The notes under the pieces were generated by a model. It was not told the origin of the DNA and did no database searches. It saw only the letters and a program-made list of their open reading frames with translations. From assembly GCF_004364325.1 (NCBI RefSeq), contig NZ_SOCP01000019.1, forward strand, positions 1 through 64,000: DNA of 64,000 nt. Reading direction: 5' to 3'. The DNA comes from Actinophytocola oryzae. Its GTDB lineage: Bacteria; Actinomycetota; Actinomycetes; Mycobacteriales; Pseudonocardiaceae. The translations under genes and the position numbers were made by a program. Of the stretch, positions 45,251 through 54,499 are shown one piece after another (position 1 is the stretch's first letter; every line of letters begins with the position of its first letter).

Positions 45251-45958
45251 TCATGTCAGGTCCTCCTTGGTGAGCCAGGTCTGCCAGGCCTGTTCCGTCG
45301 CCGCGGCGTCGGTTTCGGCGAAGAGGTGGTGGCACGCCATGACCGGGCCGCGGAAGCCCCGCAGGAACCGGTAGATGGCGTCGTCGGTGCGGATGCCGAT
45401 CGTGTCCTCGTTCTCGAAGTAGACGACCCCGTCGACCACCGGCAGGTCCGCCGGTGCGAAGTGGACGCGGTCGCCGTCGCGGCCGATGGCGGCCATGAGG
45501 CGGGCGCGGGTGTGCGGCCAGTCGGTGATCATCGGGCCGAACGCGGTCACCGGGGTGGCGACGCGGCCCGCGAAGTGGTCGAGGTAGGTGGCCAGCGTCT
45601 GGATGAACAAAGCACCGCCCCTGGTCATCGCCTCGTACTCGTCGGCCCAGTCGTCGCCCTCCAGGAAGCCGCTCGTGGTCACGCGCACGACCGTGCTGCC
45701 CTGGTCGCGCCCCTCGACGAGGAACTCGTAGGCGATCCGGTCGTCGCCGTAGGCCAGGCGCCTGCCCGGTTCCCACGCGGTGACCGGGTGCTCCGGGGTG
45801 TAGCCGCCGAACGCCGTGCGGACCGTCTCGCCGGGTGAGACCTCGTTGCGGCCCATGAACCACGAGTCGATGCCGGGGCCGGTCGCGATGGCCTGCCAGA
45901 CCTGGTCGGGTGTCGCGTCGACGTGCAGTTCGTCGACGGAGGAGAACTCATGCCCCAT
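45251..45958 (-). CDS. SRPBCC (AHSA1-like) domain protein
   Basis: The 235-residue protein begins with an activator-of-Hsp90-ATPase-like START fold (SVDELHVDATPDQVWQAIATGPGIDSWFMG, then GRRLAYGDDRIAYEFLVE). It carries an extra C-terminal half with a second, weaker copy. Such genes are regularly paired with ArsR regulators in actinobacteria, as here. The ligand is unknown. It overlaps the ArsR gene by 11 bases. Confidence 0.8.
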   Translation of the reverse strand: MGHEFSSVDELHVDATPDQVWQAIATGPGIDSWFMGRNEVSPGETVRTAFGGYTPEHPVTAWEPGRRLAYGDDRIAYEFLVEGRDQGSTVVRVTTSGFLEGDDWADEYEAMTRGGALFIQTLATYLDHFAGRVATPVTAFGPMITDWPHTRARLMAAIGRDGDRVHFAPADLPVVDGVVYFENEDTIGIRTDDAIYRFLRGFRGPVMACHHLFAETDAAATEQAWQTWLTKEDLT

Positions 45959-46541
45959 CGGGGACCTCCGTGCTCGGGTGGACGGCGAGGACGAGGCGGT
46001 GCGTGCGGCCGCCCTCGGCAGCCTCGTCGTGGTACCTGCTGATCAGTGTGGTGACGGCGGCGGCGAGGTCCTCGGCGAACGCGGCGCGGTCCTGGGCGCT
46101 CGCGAACCGGATCTCGCCCTCGATCGCGAACGTGGCGACCCGCTTCCTCGCCCGGTCGGCGCCGGTGATCAGCGAGCCGACGTCCTTGACGAGCCGCGCC
46201 GCGAGGGCGAGCAGCCAGCGGGCGGACAGCCGGTCCGGCGCGCGGGACGGGTCCGGCGCGACGGCGGCGAGCGCGACCGGCGAGATGACGTACGAGGACG
46301 CCGTCGCCCGCAGGATCCGCTCGGTCATGCTGCCCTTGCGACGCTCCTCGACCAGCTCGACCAGGCCGTGCTTCTCGAGGGCGCGGAGGTGGTAGTTGAC
46401 CTTCTGCCGAGGCAGGCCGACCCGGACGGCCAGGGTGGCCGCCGAGCCCGGGTCGGCCAGTGCGGCCAGCAGCCTGGCCCTGGTGGGATCCAGCGACACC
46501 TCGGCCGCCGCCGCATCCTCGATAACCGCTACGTCGAACAT
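45948..46541 (-). CDS. ArsR-type winged-helix regulator
   Basis: This is a 197-residue regulator with a winged helix at residues 15-75 (LDPTRARLLAALADPGSAATLAVRVGLPRQKVNYHLRALEKHGLVELVEERRKGSMTERILRAT) and a ligand-binding C-terminal part. The lack of metal-site cysteines points to the ArsR/SRPBCC type rather than a metal sensor. It controls itself and the overlapping SRPBCC gene. The AT-rich 45 bases before it probably hold the operator. Confidence 0.85.
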   Translation of the reverse strand: MFDVAVIEDAAAAEVSLDPTRARLLAALADPGSAATLAVRVGLPRQKVNYHLRALEKHGLVELVEERRKGSMTERILRATASSYVISPVALAAVAPDPSRAPDRLSARWLLALAARLVKDVGSLITGADRARKRVATFAIEGEIRFASAQDRAAFAEDLAAAVTTLISRYHDEAAEGGRTHRLVLAVHPSTEVPDGA

Positions 46542-46586
46542 GTCAGTAGCGTGTCACCGACAACTTCCACTGTCAAGACAAAATTA

Positions 46587-47306
46587 TTATTCGGTGAAGG
46601 CTGAGGTCAGCGCCTTGGCGAGGGCCTGGGGGTCCACGTTGTGGGTCTGGTTCGGCAGTTCGGTCACGGCGCCGGAGGGAAGAGCGACGGCGAGGGTGCG
46701 GCCTGCCCGACGCATCCACTCCGGGCTCGCGCCACCGACCAGGACCGTGACCGGGATGGTCAGCGTGTCGACCGGCGGGATGGTGGCGTCACCCACGACG
46801 GCGGCGTCGTACCGAAGGGTCGGGGCGAGGGCGACCATCGCGTCCCAGTACGGGGTCACGGTCTCCAGTGGGACACCGATGCTGTCCAGGAACAGTTCGA
46901 GCGCCTCCGCCGGAGTCGCCGCCGCGAGGCGTTCCGCGTAGTCGGGCGCGACCGTGGCGGTGAACGGCGGTTCGTACAGGGCGAGGCGGGTGATCGGGAC
47001 GCCTGCCAGCGCCGCCCTGAGGGCGAGGATCGCACCTGAGGACATGCCGTAGACCGCCGCCTCGCCGCCTGCGTGCTCGACGACCGAGGCGAGGTCCTCG
47101 ATCTCCCTGTCCACCGAGTAGGGCGGGGTGTCGCCGCTGTCGCCCCGGCCTCGGCGGTCGTAGGAGTGGACGGTGAAGCCGGTCAGCTCCGCGGCGACCC
47201 AGCCGGTGGCGTGACGGTCGTTGAGCGCGCCGCCGACGCAGACGACGGCCGGGCCGTCACCGACCCGGTCGACGGCGATCGTGGTGCCGTCCTTCGAGAT
47301 GACCAT
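46587..47306 (-). CDS. Alpha/beta hydrolase (paralogue)
   Basis: The 239-residue enzyme starts at ATG 47306 (VISKDGTTIAVDRVGDGPAVVCVGGAL). It has the nucleophile elbow YGMSSGAILAL and the catalytic His in LPNQTHNVDP. It is a paralogue of the hydrolase at 44410-45201. Upstream lies a YCII-domain gene in the same direction, 66 bases away. The two may form a short operon. Confidence 0.85.
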   Translation of the reverse strand: MVISKDGTTIAVDRVGDGPAVVCVGGALNDRHATGWVAAELTGFTVHSYDRRGRGDSGDTPPYSVDREIEDLASVVEHAGGEAAVYGMSSGAILALRAALAGVPITRLALYEPPFTATVAPDYAERLAAATPAEALELFLDSIGVPLETVTPYWDAMVALAPTLRYDAAVVGDATIPPVDTLTIPVTVLVGGASPEWMRRAGRTLAVALPSGAVTELPNQTHNVDPQALAKALTSAFTE

Positions 47307-47372
47307 GGGTGTGCCTTCCAGTGAGGTGGTCGTTTCGTGCCACCGACGAACGCCACCCCACCGGATCGACAA

Positions 47373-47690
47373 TCACCCCAGGAGCTGTCGGACCTCGATC
47401 ATCCCGTAGCGGGCCCACGGGTGTGTCGCGGCGATCTTCCTGGCCTCGTCGGCCGAGTCGCACTCGATCACCGAGACGCCGCCCATCTGTTCCTTCGTCT
47501 CCGCGAAGGGACCGTCGGTGACGAGGACCTCGCCGTCGCGCACCCGGACCGTGGTCGCCTCGGCGGGCGGGTAGAGGCCCATGGCGAGCAGGTGCCTCGC
47601 CCCTAGGTCGGCGGACCAGGCGACGCACTCCGCCGCGATGTCCACTTCTGGCGTCTCGTCGTCGGCGCCGAGGAGGAGCATGTACTTCAT
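47373..47690 (-). CDS. YCII/DGPF-domain protein
   Basis: This 105-residue YCII-related protein begins MKYMLLLGADDETPE and has the DGPF signature in [15 protein letters not shown]. Such proteins usually accompany ECF42 sigma factors, as the one at 52457-52804 does. This copy lacks an adjacent sigma gene. It may be an enzyme with a dimeric alpha/beta-barrel or a modulator of the sigma factor. Confidence 0.85.
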   Translation of the reverse strand: MKYMLLLGADDETPEVDIAAECVAWSADLGARHLLAMGLYPPAEATTVRVRDGEVLVTDGPFAETKEQMGGVSVIECDSADEARKIAATHPWARYGMIEVRQLLG

Positions 47691-47722
47691 GCCCGCGATT
47701 GTGCACCGATAGGTTTCCGGGC

Positions 47723-48199
47723 ATGGCAGGGAAGGGGACGCAGGCCACCGCGTTGCTCGCGAAGCAGAAGGTGGTCCACCAGGTGCACGAGTACGCGCAC
47801 GACCCCAGGGCGGAGTCCTACGGGACCGAGGCGTCCGAGGTGTTGGGGCTGCCTGCCGAGCGGGTGTTCAAGACCCTCGTCGCCGAGGTCGACGGGCGGC
47901 TCGTGATCGGGGTCGTGCCCGTCGCGGGGCACCTCGACCTCAAGGCGCTCGCCGCGGCGGCCGGGGGCAAGAAGGCGAGGATGGCCGACGTCGCGGCGGC
48001 CGAGCGGGCCACCGGGTACGTCGCGGGCGGGATCTCGCCGATCGGACACCGCAAACGTTTGCCTGTCGTGGTCGACGACTCCGCCACCGGATTCGACACG
48101 ATCTTCTGCTCCGGCGGCAGGCGGGGGCTGGAGATCGAGGTGGCACCCGGCGACCTGATCGCGCTCGCGCAGGCGACCGTGGCCGCCATCGCCGCCTGA
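47723..48199 (+). CDS. ybaK: Cys-tRNA(Pro) deacylase (YbaK-like)
   Basis: This is a 158-residue aminoacyl-tRNA editing domain of the YbaK/EbsC class. It has FKTLVAEVDGRLVIGVVPVAGHLDLKALA, then the GYVAGGISPIGHRKRLPVVVD signature. It hydrolyses mischarged Cys-tRNA(Pro) in the cytoplasm. It starts at ATG 47723, divergent from the YCII gene with a 32-base gap. Confidence 0.9.
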   Translation: MAGKGTQATALLAKQKVVHQVHEYAHDPRAESYGTEASEVLGLPAERVFKTLVAEVDGRLVIGVVPVAGHLDLKALAAAAGGKKARMADVAAAERATGYVAGGISPIGHRKRLPVVVDDSATGFDTIFCSGGRRGLEIEVAPGDLIALAQATVAAIAA

Positions 48200-48258
48200 A
48201 CTGCGGGATCCGGGTGCTTCGGCGAGGATGGACGGACCTCTAGCCTGGAGTGACCCAC

Positions 48259-48615
48259 ATGAGATTTCTGCCGTCCAGACTGCTCGGAGTCGCCACCGCC
48301 GGTTACGGTGCCGCGATCTTCGCAAGGCCCGCGATGCTGCTCAAGCCGTCCGGCATGCCGCCACACGACACCGACCTGCACGCCTTCGTCCGGGTGCTCG
48401 CGGTGCGGGACTTCGCGTCCGGGGTCGCCATGGCGGTCGCGCCGTCGCGGAAGGCCATGCGGCTCGCCATCGCCCTGCGTGTCGCCTCCGACGCGGGTGA
48501 CCTGGTCGTGCTGGGTCGGGCACTCGCCGGGAAGCCGGAGCAGAAGAAGATCATCGCGGTCGCCGGCGGGTGGGCGCTGCTCTGTGCGCTGTCCGCGCTG
48601 GCCACCCGGCGATGA
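48259..48615 (+). CDS. Small membrane protein (DUF4267-like)
   Basis: The 118-residue protein contains three or four hydrophobic segments (LLGVATAGYGAAIFARPAMLL, FASGVAMAVAP, IIAVAGGWALLCALSALA) and the phrase VRVLAVRDFASGVAMA, typical of DUF4267 relatives. The function is unknown. ATG 48259 has GGAG eight bases upstream. The stop overlaps the photolyase start by four bases (ATGA), suggesting co-expression. Confidence 0.65.
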   Translation: MRFLPSRLLGVATAGYGAAIFARPAMLLKPSGMPPHDTDLHAFVRVLAVRDFASGVAMAVAPSRKAMRLAIALRVASDAGDLVVLGRALAGKPEQKKIIAVAGGWALLCALSALATRR

Positions 48616-49895
48616 CCACGACCGTCGCGGTGTTCACGCGGGACCTGCGGGTGCGGGACAACCCGATGCTCGCCGCCGCGGCCCGCGGTGCCGACCAGGT
48701 CGTGCCCCTGTTCGTGCGTGACGGGAAGGTCGCCGCGTTCTCCGCGCGGCGCACCCGGTTCCTCGACGAGTCCCTGTCCGATGTGGACGCCTCGCTGCGG
48801 CACCTCGGCGGCAGGCTCGTCCTGAGGGAGGGAGACCCCGTCGAGGAGGTCTGCCGGGTCGCCGGTGAGGTGGGCGCTGACCGGGTGCACATCGCGGGCG
48901 ACGTCTCCGCGTACGCCCGCACGCGGGAGGAACGCCTGCGGAGCGGCCTGACCTGCGAGTTCGTCGTGCACGACGACGTGCACACGGTCGTTCCGCCCGG
49001 CCTGCTGACCCCGTCGGGCAAGGACCACTTCGCCGTGTTCAGCGCCTACCACCGGCAGTGGGACGCACACGGCTGGCGCCAGGCCGTCCCGACACCCCGG
49101 CGCATCGAGGTGCCCAAGGTGAAGGGCCGCAAGGCACCCAGCGTGCGGGGCGAGGGCGGGGAGAGCGCGGCACGCAGGCGGATGACCTCCTGGCTGCGCA
49201 CCAACGCCGAGTCCTACACGGACAACCACGACATGGTCGCCGTCGACGGGACCTCCCGACTCTCGCCCTACCTGCACCTCGGCTGCCTCTCCGCGCTGGA
49301 ACTGGCGCGGCGGGGCGACAAGGCACCCGACTTCGTGCGGCAGCTCGCCTGGCGCGACTTCCACCACCAGGTGCTCAACGCCCGGCCGGACGCCGCGCAC
49401 GAGGACTATCGGCCGCGTGGCGACCGCTGGCGCGACGACGACCACGCGTTCGACGCGTGGCGGGCGGGCGAGACCGGCATCCCGATCGTCGACGCCGGGA
49501 TGCGCCAGCTGCTCGCCGAGGGGTGGATGCACAACCGCGCCCGCCTCGTCGTCGCGTCCTTCCTCACGAAGACCCTGTACCTGGACTGGCGTGCGGGTGC
49601 CGCGCACTTCTACGCCCACCTCATCGACGGGGACATCGCCAACAACTCCCTGAACTGGCAGTGGGTCGCCGGCACGGGCACCGACACGCGGCCCAACCGC
49701 GTGCTCAACCCGATGCGGCAGGCGGAGCGGTTCGATCCACGTGACGACTACGTCCGGCGGTACGTCCCCGAACTGTCCGGCGTGGACGACGCGAGGCGGC
49801 CGTGGACGCTGTCCACCAAGGCCCGCAACGGTTACCCACTGCCCATCGTGGACCTCGCCGAAGGGCGTGCGCGCTTCCTAGCCGCCCGAGGTTAG
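48612..49895 (+). CDS. phr: Deoxyribodipyrimidine photolyase
   Basis: This is a 427-residue class I photolyase/cryptochrome. The N-terminal antenna-binding domain is TTTVAVFTRDLRVRDNPML. The FAD domain carries the expected helices, including WLAWRDF-type FVRQLAWRDFHHQVL, GIPIVDAGMRQLLAEGWMHNRARLVVASFLTKTLYLDW, and NNSLNWQWVAGTGTDTRPNRVLNPM. The Asn-Trp stretch and the Trp chain support CPD photolyase activity. It repairs UV dimers in DNA with blue light. It is coupled to the small membrane gene by an ATGA overlap and runs 18 bases into the convergent hydrolase gene. Confidence 0.95.
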   Translation: MTTTVAVFTRDLRVRDNPMLAAAARGADQVVPLFVRDGKVAAFSARRTRFLDESLSDVDASLRHLGGRLVLREGDPVEEVCRVAGEVGADRVHIAGDVSAYARTREERLRSGLTCEFVVHDDVHTVVPPGLLTPSGKDHFAVFSAYHRQWDAHGWRQAVPTPRRIEVPKVKGRKAPSVRGEGGESAARRRMTSWLRTNAESYTDNHDMVAVDGTSRLSPYLHLGCLSALELARRGDKAPDFVRQLAWRDFHHQVLNARPDAAHEDYRPRGDRWRDDDHAFDAWRAGETGIPIVDAGMRQLLAEGWMHNRARLVVASFLTKTLYLDWRAGAAHFYAHLIDGDIANNSLNWQWVAGTGTDTRPNRVLNPMRQAERFDPRDDYVRRYVPELSGVDDARRPWTLSTKARNGYPLPIVDLAEGRARFLAARG

Positions 49896-50678
49896 GTCGA
49901 GCAGCAGCGGCACCACCTGCGGCCAGACACGACGTGGGAACTCGTGCCCGGTGTTCGGCAGGACCACCAGGCGCGCACCCCGGATCTCGCTGGCGAGTGC
50001 CTCGCCGTGCGGCAGCGGGAAGAGCGGGTCCCGGTCGCCGTGGAGCACCAGCGTCGGCACGGCGATCTCCGGCAGCCGGTGACGCCACGAGTTCCGCCCG
50101 CCCTTGGTGGCGTGGTGGTTGCGCTGGCTCGACTCGATGTTCTTCGTGCGTGCCACCGCGATCGACGCGATCTCGCGGGTGTCCGCCTCGTCGAACGGCT
50201 CGGCCGACAGGATGCGCTGGCTCGCCACCAGGTACGACACGACGGCGTCGTGGTCGGTCCAGTCCGGTTCGGACAGTGCGCCGAACGCCGAGGCCACCTC
50301 GGGTGCCATACCGGGGAGGTCGTCGTCACCCGCGCTCGCGGTCGTCGCGATCGCGGTCAGCGAGCGGACCCTCGTCGGCTGGTCCAGCGCCATGACCTGC
50401 GCGAGCGCGCCGCCCATGGAGATGCCGACGACGTGTGCCGAGGCCACGCCCAGCTCGTCGAGCACGGCGACGGCGTCGGTCACCAGGTCCTCGCCGGTGT
50501 AGCCGGGCTCGCCGGGCGGGTAGCTCGGCGCGTCGCCGGTGTCGCGGTGGTCGTAGCGGATCACGTACCGGCCGGTCAGCGACGTGCAGAACTCCGGCGG
50601 CCACCAGTCCATCGACGAGCTGGCGCCGCCGATCAGCAGGATCGCGGGGTCGTCCGCCGCACCGAACGTGGAGATCAC
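49878..50678 (-). CDS. Alpha/beta hydrolase
   Basis: This 266-residue enzyme has the nucleophile elbow VVGISMGGALAQ (Ser in G-I-S-M-G), the strand segment AILLIGGASSSMDWWPPEFC before it, and the catalytic Asp and His in LHGDRDPLFPL and PNTGHEFPRR. It looks like a 3-oxoadipate-enol-lactonase-type or haloalkane-like hydrolase. The start overlaps the DinB-like gene by four bases, making them one operon downstream of ECF42. Confidence 0.85.
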   Translation of the reverse strand: MISTFGAADDPAILLIGGASSSMDWWPPEFCTSLTGRYVIRYDHRDTGDAPSYPPGEPGYTGEDLVTDAVAVLDELGVASAHVVGISMGGALAQVMALDQPTRVRSLTAIATTASAGDDDLPGMAPEVASAFGALSEPDWTDHDAVVSYLVASQRILSAEPFDEADTREIASIAVARTKNIESSQRNHHATKGGRNSWRHRLPEIAVPTLVLHGDRDPLFPLPHGEALASEIRGARLVVLPNTGHEFPRRVWPQVVPLLLDLTSGG

Positions 50679-51196
50679 GCGACCCTCCCCAGCCTGGCGA
50701 GCAGCACGGTCAGCGGCGGCGCACCCGGCGGCGCGGGCAGCGGTGGCGCGAACGCGCCGTCGGGACTCTCACTCGAGCCCGCGCGGGAGAGCACGTCGGC
50801 GACCACCTCCGGCGCGGGCGAGTACGGCACCGAGGCGCCCCGCGCGATGTCCCACCCGTGCACCAGCGCCTCCGACAGGCTGATCTCCGCGATCACCGAG
50901 CCGAGCGTCGGGCCGAACGGGAAGGGGTGCCGCGCCGTCAACGCACCCGGCCTGCCGAACGCGACCAGGCACCGGTCGGCGGCCGCCCGGTACGCACCCA
51001 GCGGGTCCAACCCCAGGTGGTCGCCGTCGGGCACCTCCGTGCCGTCCTCGACGGCGGCCGCGAACGTCTTCAGCACGCCGACCAGGTGGTTCGCCACGTC
51101 CCGCACCGTCCATTCCGCACACGGGCTCGGCGCGTCCCAGTCGGTCACCGCCGCCAGCACGGTCCCCGTCGCGTCATAGGCCTTCACCAGCTCCAT
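50675..51196 (-). CDS. TIGR03086/maleylpyruvate isomerase-type (DinB-like) protein
   Basis: The 173-residue protein shows the mycothiol-dependent maleylpyruvate isomerase N-domain pattern: CAEWTVRDVANHLVGVLKTFAAAVEDG with one metal-ligand His, and EALVHGWDIARG with another. Family members use mycothiol or bind metals. The substrate is unknown. It lies between the sigma factor and the hydrolase in the same operon. Confidence 0.8.
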   Translation of the reverse strand: MELVKAYDATGTVLAAVTDWDAPSPCAEWTVRDVANHLVGVLKTFAAAVEDGTEVPDGDHLGLDPLGAYRAAADRCLVAFGRPGALTARHPFPFGPTLGSVIAEISLSEALVHGWDIARGASVPYSPAPEVVADVLSRAGSSESPDGAFAPPLPAPPGAPPLTVLLARLGRVA

Positions 51197-51257
51197 CAGT
51201 TTCCTCCTCGTACCGGTTCTCGGCCCACCGACGAACGGCGACGGCCGGGATCGACAC

Positions 51258-52460
51258 CTACGGGGAAACTTCCGCGAGCCTGCCGGTCAGGTAGCGCCTC
51301 TCCACCTCGGAGGTGACCAGGGCCAGCGCCGCGCGGTACTCCCGCGCGGCCTCCGCCCCTCGGCCGAGGCGGCGCAGCAGGTCCGCGCGGGTGGCGGGCA
51401 GGAGGTGGTAGCCGGGCAGGTCGAGGCCGTCCACGAGCGCCAGACCCGCGGCCGGGCCGTCCGCCATCGCGACCGCGACCGCGTGGTTGAGCGCGACCAC
51501 CGGCGACGGCAGGTACTTGCGCAGCTCGCCGTAGAGGGACGCGATCTGGCGCCAGTCGGTGTCGGCGGCGGTCTTCGCGGTCGCGTGGCACGCCGCGATC
51601 GCCGCCTGCACCTGGTAGGGGCCGGGCGAGCCGAGTCGCAACGCCGACTCCAGCAGTCCCTCCCCTGCCGCGATCTCCTCGTGGTCCCACCGGGAGCGGT
51701 CCTGGTGCTCCAATGTGACCAACTCGCCATCCGCCGACACCCTGGCCGCGCGCCGGGCGTCGTGCAGCAGCATCAGCGACAGCAGCCCCATGGCCTCCGG
51801 CTGGCCAGGCAGCAGCGACACCAGGACCCGGCCGAGCCGGATCGCCTCGGCGCTCAGGTTCTGGCGCACCAGGTCCTCGCCGGCCGACGCCGAGTAGCCC
51901 TCGTTGAACAGCAGGTAGACCACGCCGAGCACGGCGTTCAGCCGGGCCGGGAGCTGCGTGGGGCCGGGCACCCGGTAGGGAATGCCCGCGTTGCGGATCT
52001 TGCGCTTCGCCCGCACGAGCCGCTGCGCCATCGTCGCCTCGGGCACCATGAACGCCCGCGCGATCTCGGGTGTGGTCAGGCCGGTGAGGGTGCGCAGCGT
52101 CAGGGCCACGCGGGCCTCGAACGCCAACGCGGGGTGGCAGCACGTGAAGACCAACCGCAGCCGGTCGTCGGGGATCTCCTGCGGCGGCTCGGTGTCCGGC
52201 GCGAGGAAGGCCAGCTCACGCAGCTTCTCCGCGCCGACCTTCTCGCGACGAAGCCGGTCGGTGGCGCGGTTGCGGGCGGTCGTGGTCAGCCAGGCACCCG
52301 GCCTGCGCGGCACACCGTCGCGTTCCCAGGTGATCAGGGCCGTGGCGAACGCCTCTGACGCGCATTCCTCGGCCAGGTCCCAGTCGCCGGTGAGGCCGAT
52401 GAGGGTGGCGACCACCTGGCCCCACTCGTCGCGAAAAGCCGACGCTACGGCTTCCTTCAC
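51258..52460 (-). CDS. ECF42-type RNA polymerase sigma factor
   Basis: This is a 400-residue ECF sigma factor. Sigma regions 2 and 4 occupy the first 180 residues ([18 protein letters not shown] and [34 protein letters not shown]). A TPR-like C-terminal domain typical of ECF42 follows ([37 protein letters not shown]). The C-domain takes the place of an anti-sigma factor. GTG at 52460 overlaps the stop of the DGPF gene. The pair is the classic ECF42 arrangement. Confidence 0.9.
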   Translation of the reverse strand: MKEAVASAFRDEWGQVVATLIGLTGDWDLAEECASEAFATALITWERDGVPRRPGAWLTTTARNRATDRLRREKVGAEKLRELAFLAPDTEPPQEIPDDRLRLVFTCCHPALAFEARVALTLRTLTGLTTPEIARAFMVPEATMAQRLVRAKRKIRNAGIPYRVPGPTQLPARLNAVLGVVYLLFNEGYSASAGEDLVRQNLSAEAIRLGRVLVSLLPGQPEAMGLLSLMLLHDARRAARVSADGELVTLEHQDRSRWDHEEIAAGEGLLESALRLGSPGPYQVQAAIAACHATAKTAADTDWRQIASLYGELRKYLPSPVVALNHAVAVAMADGPAAGLALVDGLDLPGYHLLPATRADLLRRLGRGAEAAREYRAALALVTSEVERRYLTGRLAEVSP

Positions 52461-52804
52461 TCCCAGATCGGACGCACCTCGACCATGCCGTACTTCGCCA
52501 CCGGGTGGGCGGCCGCGATCTCCAGGGCCTCGTCGAGGTCGGCGCACTCGATCACGCACAGACCACCGATCTGCTCCTTGGTCTCGGCGAACGGGCCGTC
52601 GGACAGGAGGATCTCGCCGTCACGCACCCGCACCGTCGTGGCGTCCTCCGGCGGACGCAGCACCTGGCCGTTCAGCAGCACGCGCCGCCGCGTCATCTCG
52701 TCGGCCCAGGCCACGGCGTCGTCCTCACCGCACACCTCCTGTGAGGTCGTCGAGGACCCGTCGTCCTCGCCGCCGATGAGTAAGAGATAGCGCATGGGCG
52801 TCAT
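52457..52804 (-). CDS. YCII/DGPF partner of ECF42
   Basis: The protein of about 115 residues has [36 protein letters not shown], the DGPF signature. It precedes and overlaps the sigma gene (GTGA), so it is co-translated. In ECF42 systems the DGPF protein is the conserved partner and likely target. The start is ATG 52804 or the next ATG at 52795. Confidence 0.88.
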   Translation of the reverse strand: MTPMRYLLLIGGEDDGSSTTSQEVCGEDDAVAWADEMTRRRVLLNGQVLRPPEDATTVRVRDGEILLSDGPFAETKEQIGGLCVIECADLDEALEIAAAHPVAKYGMVEVRPIWE

Positions 52805-52820
52805 GCTCTCACGATTTTCA

Positions 52821-52861
52821 CAATGCATCGCACACATGAACAGCATCGACACATTGCATTG
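52821..52861. promoter_or_regulatory. Inverted repeat in divergent ECF42/SDR gap
   Basis: CAATGCA (52821-52827) and TGCATTG (52855-52861) are inverted copies about 28 bases apart. CACA-type direct repeats lie between them. The segment separates the DGPF/ECF42 operon from the SDR pair and may be the binding site of the LysR protein encoded after the SDRs. Confidence 0.4.
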
Positions 52862-52894
52862 GACACATAGTTCACGTCACGGCACGTTAGTGGC

Positions 52895-53632
52895 ATGAGC
52901 GAAACGCGACGAGTGGCAATCGTGACCGGTGGGTCACGCGGTATCGGCAGGGAGACGGTCTCGCGGCTCGCGGCGGACGGGTTCGCCGTCACCGTGGTGT
53001 ACGCGGGGCGCACGGCGGACGCCGAGGCGGTCGTCGAGGAGGTCACCGCCAAGGGCGGTCGCGCCATCGCCGTCCAGGCCGACATCGCGGACGAGCAGGC
53101 GGTCGTCGCCGCCTTCGAGCGGACCGAGGAGGAGTTCGGCGGTGTCGACGTGGTGGTCAACGCGGCGGGGGTGATGAACCCGGGCACCCCGCTCGTGGAG
53201 CTGTCGCTCGACGAGTTCGACCGCATCCACCGGACCAACGTGCGTGGCGCGTTCGTCGTGTCACAGCAGGCGGCCCGGCGGGTGCGGGCGGGCGGCGCGA
53301 TCGTCAACTTCTCCAGCTCGGTGACGCGGCTCCGCCAGCCCGGCTACAGCGCGTACGGCTCGAGCAAGGGCGCGGTCGAGACCATGACGCTGATCCTCGC
53401 CCGCGAGCTGCGGGGCCGCGACATCACGGTGAACGCGGTCGCGCCCGGCCCGACGGCGACCTCGCTGTTCCTCGACAACAACCCCCAGGAGGCCATCGAC
53501 CGGCTGGCCTCGGCCCCGCCGCTGGAGCGGCTCGGCACGCCGGGTGACATCGCGGAGGTCGTGGCGTTCCTCGCCGGGCCTGCGCGGTGGGTCAACGGCC
53601 AGGTCCTGTACGCGAACGGAGGTATCGCCTGA
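52895..53632 (+). CDS. SDR-family oxidoreductase (3-oxoacyl reductase-like)
   Basis: This is a 245-residue classical SDR: TGGSRGIGRETVSRLAADG for the cofactor, NAAGVMN, catalytic Ser in NFSSSVTRL, and YSAYGSSKGAVETMT (YxxxK variant Y-G-S-S-K). The C-terminal WVNGQVLYANGGIA is typical. It overlaps the second SDR by one base (TGATG). The substrate is unknown. Confidence 0.88.
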   Translation: MSETRRVAIVTGGSRGIGRETVSRLAADGFAVTVVYAGRTADAEAVVEEVTAKGGRAIAVQADIADEQAVVAAFERTEEEFGGVDVVVNAAGVMNPGTPLVELSLDEFDRIHRTNVRGAFVVSQQAARRVRAGGAIVNFSSSVTRLRQPGYSAYGSSKGAVETMTLILARELRGRDITVNAVAPGPTATSLFLDNNPQEAIDRLASAPPLERLGTPGDIAEVVAFLAGPARWVNGQVLYANGGIA

Positions 53633-54477
53633 TGGCAACGATCCTGGTCACCGGCGCGTCCAGCGGGTTCGGCCTGCTCACGGCCAACGCGCTCCACGAG
53701 GCAGGGCACACGGTGTACGCGGGGATGCGGCACGCGGACACCCGGCCGGAGGCGGCCGAGGCCCGGCGGGCGGGGCTGCGTCCCGTCGACCTCGACGTGA
53801 CGTCCGACGAGTCGGTCGACGCACTGGACCTGCCGGACCTCGACGTGCTGGTGCACAACGCCGGGCACATGGTCACCGGTCCCGCCGAGGCGTTCACGCC
53901 GGAGCAGTACGCGGCGCTGTACGACACGAACGTCCTCGGCGCGCAGCGGGTCAACCGGAAGCTGCTGCCCGCGATGCGGGCGCGGGGTGACGGGCTGGTC
54001 GTGTGGATGGGCAGCTCCAGCACGCGGGGCGGCACCCCGCCGTACCTGGCGCCGTACTTCGCGGCGAAGGCGGCGTTCGACGCGCTGGCGGCGAGCTACG
54101 CGCTGGAGCTGGCGCGGTTCGGGATCGAGACGTCGATCATCGTGCCGGGGGCGTTCACGAGTGGTACCAACCACTTCGCGCACAGCGGTCACCCGTCGGA
54201 CACGGCTGTCGCCGACGTGTACGAGACGCGGTACCCGGGCCTGATGGACCAGGCCGGCGCGGCGCTGGCGACGCTGATGCCCGAGGACGCCGACGCGGCG
54301 GAGGTGGCACGCGCGATCGTGCGGGTCGTGGCCGCACCGAAGGGCACCCGCCCGTTCCGCGTGCACGTGGACCCGTCCGACGACGGCGCCACAGTGGTCA
54401 ACGCCGTGGCCGACCGGATCCGAGCCGAGTTCCTGCACCGCATCGGCCTCGCGGACCTGCTTCACCCGGTCGCGTGA
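53632..54477 (+). CDS. SDR-family oxidoreductase
   Basis: The 281-residue protein has TGASSGFGLLTANALHEAGH, VHNAGHM, catalytic Ser in MGSSSTRGG, and YFAAKAAFDALA (YxxxK). It is of the type often paired with a first SDR and a LysR regulator, as here. It probably acts on a ketone or alcohol in the same short pathway as its neighbour. The start ATG is at the end of the first SDR gene. Confidence 0.87.
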   Translation: MATILVTGASSGFGLLTANALHEAGHTVYAGMRHADTRPEAAEARRAGLRPVDLDVTSDESVDALDLPDLDVLVHNAGHMVTGPAEAFTPEQYAALYDTNVLGAQRVNRKLLPAMRARGDGLVVWMGSSSTRGGTPPYLAPYFAAKAAFDALAASYALELARFGIETSIIVPGAFTSGTNHFAHSGHPSDTAVADVYETRYPGLMDQAGAALATLMPEDADAAEVARAIVRVVAAPKGTRPFRVHVDPSDDGATVVNAVADRIRAEFLHRIGLADLLHPVA

Positions 54478-54499
54478 ACCCCGAACGAAAGGGACTTTC

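Noticed and set aside
45198-45863. Minus-strand 221-codon frame within the SRPBCC gene
   Set aside because: It is an Arg/Gly/Pro-rich shadow in another frame of the SRPBCC gene.
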